The position numbers were made by a program, and so were the translations under genes. The notes below the pieces were generated by a model that was not told the origin of the DNA, did no database searches, and saw only the letters and a program-made list of their open reading frames with translations. Shown piece by piece: positions 56,901 to 61,991 of a DNA stretch of 61,991 bases (positions are counted from its first letter, which is position 1; the number at the start of each line of letters is the position of its first letter). Source of the DNA: Tieghemiomyces parasiticus (Eukaryota; Kickxellomycota; Dimargaritomycetes; Dimargaritales; Dimargaritaceae); contig JANBPT010000174.1 in the NCBI GenBank assembly GCA_027575765.1, positions 1 to 61,991 on the forward strand. Direction: 5' to 3'.

Positions 56901-57728
56901 CCCATCAGCCGGTCTAAGTCCGGTCCCAATTATGAAACAGGTACAGAGCTTCCGACCGTTGGCCCGGCCCTGTCTCGTCTCCCCTCGCTTACAGCCCATC
57001 CGCTCCACCGCACCCATAGCAACGACTCCAGTCGCCGTGACAGCCTCGGGTCTAACCCGGCGTCCCGATCCAGGCACCCATCCTTGACGACGTATACCCA
57101 CCCCAAGTTAACTGGCCCGCGCCATGCCGCCAATACGGCTGCCGCTTCGTCACCGTTTAGCCCTGATTTTCCGGCCCTCCCTTTTAGCCCCAGCCTGGCC
57201 GTCGTACGTACCAACTCCCAAAGTACCATCATGGACCCCCTGGCCCTGCCATCCCCGAGTGAGGGCCCTAGTGGTGGATCCGCCGGACTACCCCAGCCAG
57301 CCCTATCCTTATCGTCGCGCACTTATTCCAACCTCGACCCGCTCCACCGCCACCTCATCAGCCATATTGACCGTCTGTTTTCCGACCGTCTCGAGGTCTT
57401 TGGTGACGTCCCGCTCGACGAGCCCGGCATCCTGTTGGCGGTCTTCCGGGCCATCACCAAGGAGATGATTGAGTGGACCCGCATGCAGACCCTCGGCCGC
57501 ACCGCTGTACAGCAAACCCAGCTGGACGTGCATTTTCTTAAACAAGTGTGGCGGTACTTTGTCGAGAAAGACTGGGTTTTGGTGTCGTTGCTGGACGAAT
57601 GGGTGGCATCGGCCACCGTGCGGTGTGTAACTGAGGGGGCGGCGCTCGACGATCAAGTTGTATGGGACACCGTGTACGCTACGTTAGAACAACTCGATGG
57701 ATCCGAACCGGTTGTACCCGCAAGCTAA
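53982..57728 (+). CDS. VPS51: GARP/EARP tethering complex subunit Vps51
   Basis: Single exon of 1248 aa from ATG 53982. Residues about 40-185 are the Vps51/Vps67 domain: SLYNLNSARFEPKRYTRALL, LLQQANRLSQETRQLDGEMKTLVYENYSKFITATETIGRMKADVMDM and the heptad-rich continuation. A COG/exocyst-like helical body follows (FDLPDLLRDHFEAGRLETAV, LNLSQCVSGVIDKYRAFL, DRDVRRIDTALCLFARLD). The last 100 residues (DPLHRHLISHIDRLFSDRL...VQQTQLDVHFLKQVWRYF) match the C-terminal Vps51 helices. GARP tethers endosome-derived vesicles at the trans-Golgi. It is much longer than human VPS51 (782 aa); the excess sits in Pro/Ser/Thr-rich inserts around residues 350-420, 450-480, 800-845 and 930-1105. No intron evident. 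Confidence 0.9.
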   Translation: MSQPASAAQRRESARPSFSRGDRSAKPPSLPPGLHPSSTERPDLQESLYNLNSARFEPKRYTRALLTDQPLVALLQQANRLSQETRQLDGEMKTLVYENYSKFITATETIGRMKADVMDMDTEMAKLSAKVDALSNQSTVIHAAFQAGSAKVQQLGAVHRHLCKLQVLFDLPDLLRDHFEAGRLETAVHVYLGTLPLLEHYRHLAVFASTESECRTVVGEIRAALWAQVQLNPDVAASEPLPAQLLPQLSATTPNQRLRPLGGSSAPSGPRLVAQVHVQRINRVASAVDLLVRLDTEEVGRLWPTVLDVFARELTALLACLVQDVDLHQICDWSFLAPSLLAGDPAQLEAQHMSILTTPLPTDPQEPPRATDTEAEDGHSSSSSGHSTPPDLANETTGPLPARSVADLVLEKLARAAELNRVFMTALAQVIATFHHCFLDAQITVMMPSPNPPVDHANDETEEMPDLSTRRTSPGDLRPPPRVHRISTLDAEAKEAALLNLSQCVSGVIDKYRAFLNRLLSTPVARPPAPLSSPPGPADESAHLHARIQQFVIPALFHNRLLHTLDRDVRRIDTALCLFARLDTVLDRLIDRCLGDWVGAVLAAQTLALRNLLAGALCAPLPAGADPTLTFRNPRTLPPVVEPSAGAGLPFTAADPAGTAPLPAFDPVADLMAPSSDANSAKSSAVAGRILRDFVTTLPAWFVQRLESEVSPALRLLLHTDLAFPSHPGGRTTLLKQFETGLGGFFERLPGALVTLARTPGLHVTHPAVLLAMARFCQSFAPAGVDQVFRLFTFALLPPSEFQPAQPGLNIRFPRDLHSRPAPTAPPGPRSSAASGSPPPPGLARTAFAYDPKRISLAWNRGGQHLGNRYVLGMVRSVLDPIRCELRRRTTDPLNSAPAGAVSPRWIQIAVRWLPRVEADVRAVFGDPDTAPGRPSGRKSSSDATDRLRSLSGRSLATASATAGSLTTRNSLKPISRSKSGPNYETGTELPTVGPALSRLPSLTAHPLHRTHSNDSSRRDSLGSNPASRSRHPSLTTYTHPKLTGPRHAANTAAASSPFSPDFPALPFSPSLAVVRTNSQSTIMDPLALPSPSEGPSGGSAGLPQPALSLSSRTYSNLDPLHRHLISHIDRLFSDRLEVFGDVPLDEPGILLAVFRAITKEMIEWTRMQTLGRTAVQQTQLDVHFLKQVWRYFVEKDWVLVSLLDEWVASATVRCVTEGAALDDQVVWDTVYATLEQLDGSEPVVPAS

Positions 57729-58008
57729 GGGTAGACTGGGAAATACCACCATGTGTGTTAGGTACTAACAGACGGCTTTGCACGACTCTTTTTACTGGTG
57801 AATGACATAAATATTGTATAACATTATGTTTATTTCTATATACTAGTAGTGATTGTACAGGTGCGAGTGTTACCTAGTTGTAGGATAGAGACCAGGGCCA
57901 CAGTAAATAAGAGTTCGCGTTGCGACGAGAAATGGGGAGAATTCCAATAACGGACGTAGTTACCAGGGGCGAGGGCGGCCGGCCCTACTCGGATGACTTG
58001 AGGCTCGG
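57729..58008. other. convergent 3' ends of VPS51 and lipase genes
   Basis: Short AT-rich gap containing both polyadenylation regions. No gene. Confidence 0.5.
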
Positions 58009-59130
58009 CTAGGACTCGGGCGAATGGTGCCGGCCGAACCGGAACAGGCCGGAGGCCTTCTGTCGCCAGTCGGCCATCAGGCCGGTCAGGGGGTTTTCCC
58101 ACAGCGACCGGCCGTAAATCACGTTGTGCCAGTACACACTCATAGTGTTGAGCGGGGTGGCGATATTGCCCAGCCGGGTCTCGAACGAAGCGCCGAGGAT
58201 ACGGTGGGTCTGGCCGTCGGCATCGATCCAGTATTCGTCGTTCTCGTGGACAAAACCGAGGTGGCGGAACGGAATGCGCGAGAACAGATCGTTGCGGTTG
58301 GTGACACGATAGTGGATAATGCGCAGACCGAGGCAGTGGTCGACAAACGCCTTGTTACCTACCCGGGGCCGACCATAAGTGAAGAGATAGACAGGTTCGA
58401 CGGGGTCCTGGGCGACGAGTCGGCCCTCGGCCAGCAGGACAGCCATCATCGTGGCGTGGACCCCGCCGAGGGATTGGCCCACGACACGGAGTTGGTATCC
58501 AGGGTACAGTTTGGAAAGCTCCAGGGTCCGAGTGACGAGGTAGTCTGCACGGGCGAGGAACGAGGCCAGAAACCCCTGGTGGACCTTGGCCGTTGGGTGG
58601 TTGGGCCACGGAGTGAGAACCGGTTGGAAGTTATGGTAGTAGGCCTGGATCTTGTCGGACCCGCGGAAGGCGATGACCAAATAGCGCGCGGTGTGATTGA
58701 CAGCAAAATATCCGCCGATGAAGGGGAACTTGTTGACGAAAGGTTCGATAATTTCCGAAGTCTCGCTGTGGTTGGCGCACAAAAAGGCGGGGCCTGGATC
58801 GTCAACGTTGAAATAGGCGTCGAAAGCATAGTCAAGGTTGGCCTTCAAGAGCTCCACCGTCTCGGATTCAACCGGGTACAGGCTGGCATCCGTGGGCTGA
58901 ATGAGCCGCTCGTCTAGAGCGAGGGAGTCACGGATACTGTCTTTACGCTCCGTCACGTAGACATAGAGCTGCTTGAGGTAGGTTGAGGCGGCTAGCAGCG
59001 AGCTGCATTCCTCATCGGCCTCGTCCAGGGTATTCTCGACAACGGCCTGTGAGGCACGAGGCGGGAGCGGCGGGCGTTCCGTTACGGACCCAAGCGCTGG
59101 TTCGGAGCGCGAAAAGAACGAGAAGTTCAT
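58009..59130 (-). CDS. class 3 (Mucor lipase-like) alpha/beta-hydrolase
   Basis: Single exon of 373 aa from ATG 59130 (MNFSFFSRSE). The class 3 lipase core is present: YLVIAFRGSDK (oxyanion region), KVHQGF, then the nucleophile elbow VVGQSLGG with Ser220, TYGRPRVGN, and RVTNRNDLFSRIPF carrying the likely catalytic Asp281. The catalytic His is probably His335 (SVYWHNVIYG), with HENDEYW just before as in the family. The elbow is GQSLGG rather than the usual GHSLGG. There is no signal peptide or membrane segment, so it is probably intracellular, unlike the secreted fungal lipases. Substrate (triglyceride, diglyceride or phospholipid) cannot be told from sequence. Confidence 0.9.
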   Translation of the reverse strand: MNFSFFSRSEPALGSVTERPPLPPRASQAVVENTLDEADEECSSLLAASTYLKQLYVYVTERKDSIRDSLALDERLIQPTDASLYPVESETVELLKANLDYAFDAYFNVDDPGPAFLCANHSETSEIIEPFVNKFPFIGGYFAVNHTARYLVIAFRGSDKIQAYYHNFQPVLTPWPNHPTAKVHQGFLASFLARADYLVTRTLELSKLYPGYQLRVVGQSLGGVHATMMAVLLAEGRLVAQDPVEPVYLFTYGRPRVGNKAFVDHCLGLRIIHYRVTNRNDLFSRIPFRHLGFVHENDEYWIDADGQTHRILGASFETRLGNIATPLNTMSVYWHNVIYGRSLWENPLTGLMADWRQKASGLFRFGRHHSPES

Positions 59131-59899
59131 TTGGTTGGGAGGGCTAGGGGGTCGGCAGTATGTACAGAGGGAGCCAGTGCTTAACTCGTGACGGCCGCCA
59201 GGCTAGGCCAGGTAGGAATGGCCGCAGCGACAGACAAAAAGGGGCAGGAGTCTAATTTAAGAGAGCAAAAGCTGGACGCTGAGGCACGCAAGGAGTGGTG
59301 AGGAATATATTCGCCGGAGAGTGGTGAAGGGGGGGGGGACCGTCGCCTCGTCCCAATCCTTGTACAATGTTCCACGGTCAGCTTCAGTTGGCAAGCCAGA
59401 GGGAGGGCGCATAGATTGGTAGGCAGGGGGTAGAGCTCTGGCCGCCGGGGACAAGTATACCCGAACCAGAGTGGAAGAGATAGTGACTGGCTAGGAGCCC
59501 AAGAGGCCATAGTCAAGGTATCATTGACCATGCCGTGCACCCCGGCATACACTTCGGACCTTGCCAAGAAATGCCAAGCCCTCTCAGCACCAGCGATCGC
59601 TGTCCCTTCGGGAGACAGACTTACTACGTTACCGTCGGCGCCACTCGGCGAGAGTCAAAAGCGACCTCATGTCCTAGGACCGAGATCCTCACAGAATTTA
59701 GTATTCGCCACTGGAAGTCGAGAATCTCGGGAGTTAAAACGGGAGGTAGAGAAAGTGGCTGAATTTGCCTCGGGACAAAATTCTTGACAGTGGTCCTTCA
59801 AGTCACGCAGGCTCCAACGGTCCGACCTTGCCTATTTAAATACGTCCTCGTCCTTCATCTCTACCGTTTCCACACATTCACGACACCTCATCGCTCGCC
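59131..59899. promoter_or_regulatory. divergent promoter region, lipase / ALKBH1
   Basis: A 769-bp gap. A run of ten G lies at 59329-59338. A TATTTAAATA word at 59833-59842, about 58 bp before the ALKBH1 ATG, is a plausible TATA element. The open frame 59524-59787 has no motif. Confidence 0.45.
59833..59842 (+). promoter_or_regulatory. TATA-like element of ALKBH1
   Basis: TATTTAAATA sits about 58 bp upstream of the ATG at 59900 and is followed by a C/T-rich leader. Position and sequence fit a TATA box, but the transcription start is not known. Confidence 0.4.
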
Positions 59900-61309
59900 A
59901 TGACCACCCCGAAACCGGCCTTCGCCAACACTGCATTCCAGTCGCACCTGTCCCGACGACAGCAGAAGAAGGCACTCTTTGAGAAGGCGGCGCGAGAACA
60001 GGCCGGCTACGCCAATGACACGGCCTTCCGCCGGGTTGAACGACAGTACCGATCCCGTGTCCCGCCGCCCGACCTCACCGACGTTCTGGACTTTCGCCCG
60101 GGCGCTCCCAACACCCCGGCTCTAGCCGCCCGGATCGTCCCCATTGCGTTGGACACCGAAGACTCGAACGGATATTGGGCCGGCCTAGGTGCGTCGCCAC
60201 CAACCCAGGGGTACATGGTCCGCAGCTTCCCCGGTCTGGTCGTGATACCTGGCTGCTTTGCACCCGACGTTCAACGTCGCTTAATTAAAGACTGCCTTCG
60301 TCGGTATGCCGTGCCACCGGCCAAGTCGAACCTTGACGCGCTCTACCTGACGCCTCCGGAGGGGTTATGGAACCGCTACAAACGGGAGGAAACCGGGGAG
60401 GCCAAGCCCGAGCCGGTGACCCGAATCGTGCCAACCCCGGCGACAGAAAAGGGAAAAGAGGATGAACCAACAGCGGTCACGGCCGGAGATTTGATACCCC
60501 GACTGCGCTGGGTGACGCTCGGATACCAATACAACTGGTCAGCCAAAGAGTACTTCCTCGACGCCCCGCAGCCCTTTCCGGCGCCTATCGGTCAGTTGGC
60601 CCGGGCAGTCGTGGGGTCCATTCATGACGTAGGCTATGTGGCGGCTGATGGACCTGACCTGATATCATCACCCCGCTACACCTGGCTCCCATCGTCCGCC
60701 GAGCCGGCTGACGAGCCTGCCGGCTATGTTCACCGCTACGACCCGGCGGGATACGTGCCCGAGGCCGGAGTTATCAATTTCTACCAAGCCCGCGACTCCC
60801 TGATGGCCCACGTCGACCGCAGCGAACAGAATATGGAGGCCCCACTGGTCTCCGTCAGCCTAGGAAACACGGCCATTTTTGTAATCGGGGACGAGTCACG
60901 CGACACCCCACCGCTGTCGATGTATTTACGCAGCGGTGACACCGTGTGCATGTGCGGACCCCGGCGGAGGGCCCTCCATGGTAAGTGGGTGGCCCATACC
61001 AGCGTATAATACTCGGGGTAATATTTTGATGAGGTTTACGATTTAGCTGACCTCGTGTGCCCTGTTTGTGTGACTAACTCTGCCTTCCTACCCAACTGTT
61101 GACCACCCTTCCACTCTGTAACAACAGGCATTCCCAGGGTCCTAGAGGACACCCTACCCGACTACCTGACGTCGACCGAAGATGTTTTAGCCGAGGACTT
61201 CGAGTGGGGCTCGTTCGCGGCGTACATGACGACCACTCGCATCAACATTAATGTGCGGCAGGTGTTCAACAAGGACCGACAGCCCCCGAGTGGTGGAATA
61301 GAGCCCTAG
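59900..61309 (+). CDS. ALKBH1: AlkB-homologue 1 2-oxoglutarate/Fe(II) dioxygenase
   Basis: Two exons, 59900-60980 and 61128-61309, joined in phase 1 (ALHG-IPRV), give 420 aa. The N-terminal ALKBH1 extension is present (TAFRRVERQYRSRVPPPDLTDVLDF). RWVTLGYQYNWSAKEYF and VINFYQARDSLMAHVDRSE lead to the iron site His304-x-Asp306; the distal His360 is the last whole codon before the intron. Exon 2 carries the RINININVR-like element with Arg398 and Arg404 for 2-oxoglutarate binding. ALKBH1 proteins demethylate or oxidise tRNA bases (m1A58, m5C34) and have been reported on DNA 6mA. The sequence fits ALKBH1 rather than other AlkB branches. A mitochondrial or nuclear location cannot be decided. Confidence 0.93.
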
Positions 61310-61915
61310 CCGTTTTATTTTATTTTAGTCGGACAATGAATTATCCTATGTACATAAATACCTGCCGCCAATCATGGACACCGTAATGGATAACGAAATA
61401 GGTAGTTTTATTCTCTTCTTGAAAACTTAAGATATGTTATACTACGTGGTGCTGAAGACCAATTGCACTGTCTATGAATGACGAGGTACTGAACGTTGAC
61501 GTAAATTGTGGCTCCCGGAAACCTTGCGTACTACTTCCATTGCTCTGCTTCTACTATTCCACCTCACTGTCCGCATCGTCAGAGCATTGCAGGCTGTGAC
61601 GACCATAAACAAGACCGCATAACGGATGCACTAGTCTACAGCCTCTTCAAGCCACCGTCCATCAGAGGCCGCCAAACCTTCCATGCAACTGCCAAAATTG
61701 CGCATTCGGCCAAGGGCTTTATCGTTGGCATGCTCTTATTGAAGCTTCTGCTAAACGAATTCTGCTGGCTGCCTGCATCCAGTGTGTCTACTGACGTAAC
61801 CATTAATTTCTGGTCCAGGTGCCCACTCTAATCGACCTGTCAACGAATTCAAGCGGAGTCAATAAATTATAGATCTATATATGCTAGTTTTACAAATCAC
61901 AATGGTATTACCGGT
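61310..61915. other. spacer between ALKBH1 and the 5S gene
   Basis: AT-rich. The open frame 61508-61831 has no motif and uses a non-ATG start. No gene called. Confidence 0.45.
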
Positions 61916-61921
61916 AAAAAA
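61916..61921 (-). terminator. RNA polymerase III terminator of the 5S gene
   Basis: Six A on the plus strand, so a T6 run on the minus strand directly after the 5S 3' end. This is the standard Pol III stop signal. Confidence 0.75.
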
Positions 61922-61991
61922 GTTGCGACACCGACTATTCCCAAGTGGTCACCCACCTTAGTACTAAATCGGCTGACTGGGCCTTAACTTC
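61922..61991 (-). rRNA. 5S ribosomal RNA, 3' part, cut by window end
   Basis: The minus strand reads GAAGTTAAG (box A / helix III side), then GCCGATTTAGTACTAAGG, GGTGGGTGACCACTTGGGAA (box C) and GGTGTCGCAAC. These are the conserved 3' 70 nucleotides or so of a fungal 5S rRNA in the right order, followed by T6. The 5' 50 nucleotides or so lie beyond the window. The gene stands alone next to a protein gene, so 5S is dispersed here and not only inside the rDNA repeat. Box C looks intact, so it may be active. Confidence 0.88.

Noticed and set aside
58024..58917. 297-codon plus-strand open frame opposite the lipase
   Set aside because: Antisense shadow of the lipase, with no domain and a non-ATG start.
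61508..61831. 107-codon open frame between ALKBH1 and 5S
   Set aside because: Starts with a non-ATG codon and has no recognisable family or leader.
1..61991. CRISPR array, prokaryotic operons, phage or defence system
   Set aside because: No regularly spaced identical repeats, no ribosome-binding-site-led gene strings; the window is a eukaryotic chromosome.

Overview
This window is nuclear DNA of a fungus. It holds dispersed, multi-intron protein genes with GT-AG introns of about 60-210 bp, GTAAGT-type donors and frequent CTAAC-like branch points. The gene set is purely eukaryotic and fungal: Mediator subunits, SAGA Ada3, Las1, Mdm35, Cue3, Rib7 and Psd1. It also encodes dynamitin and an ATRX-type helicase. 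GC-rich third positions, proline/serine/threonine-rich low-complexity insertions and a 5S rRNA gene standing alone between protein genes fit an early-diverging lineage. Zoopagomycota (Kickxellomycotina or Dimargaritales) is my guess, at low confidence. Introns were joined by eye using splice consensus and reading-frame phase, so terminal exons are less certain than internal ones.

Layout: 1-3872 gene-poor; 3873-7781 anillin/Bud4-like C2-PH protein (+); 7782-12118 gene-poor, with an inverted-repeat element (8095-9112), a probable Copia RNase H relic and a tRNA-like relic; 12119-13966 dynamitin (-), divergent from RIB7 (14611-15771 +); 16797-19395 ADA3 (+); 21059-23030 VMA13 (-); 23031-24885 anonymous DNA with a tandem duplication; 24886-27183 an unrecognised protein with a signal peptide and an F-box-like motif (+); 27514-28275 MED31 (+) converging on MDM35 (28561-28941 -); 29607-30059 a small unrecognised protein (+); about 30380-31895 a dead alkaline phosphatase gene (-); 32962-35730 NAA15 (-); 37373-43554 SAM plus ATRX/ARIP4-like SNF2 helicase (+); 43779-45538 LAS1 (-), divergent from PSD1 (45961-47598 +); 47762-49738 SRR1-like (-); 49974-52516 CUE3/ASCC2 (-); 52963-53499 MED22 (-), divergent from VPS51 (53982-57728 +); 58009-59130 class 3 lipase (-), divergent from ALKBH1 (59900-61309 +); 61922-61991 the 3' half of a 5S rRNA gene (-) cut by the window end.

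There are no operons and no functional cluster. The genes are housekeeping functions scattered on both strands: transcription (MED22, MED31, ADA3), ribosome biogenesis and quality control (LAS1, CUE3, 5S), translation-linked modification (NAA15, ALKBH1), membrane traffic and lipids (VPS51, PSD1, MDM35, lipase, VMA13), cytoskeleton (dynamitin, anillin-like) and chromatin (ATRX-like). MDM35 and PSD1 are linked in function: in yeast the Ups-Mdm35 complex delivers phosphatidylserine for mitochondrial decarboxylation. I found no convincing new multi-gene system. The most unusual items are the secreted F-box-like protein, the SAM-helicase fusion, the Y-X/Y'-X' inverted element and the alkaline phosphatase pseudogene.
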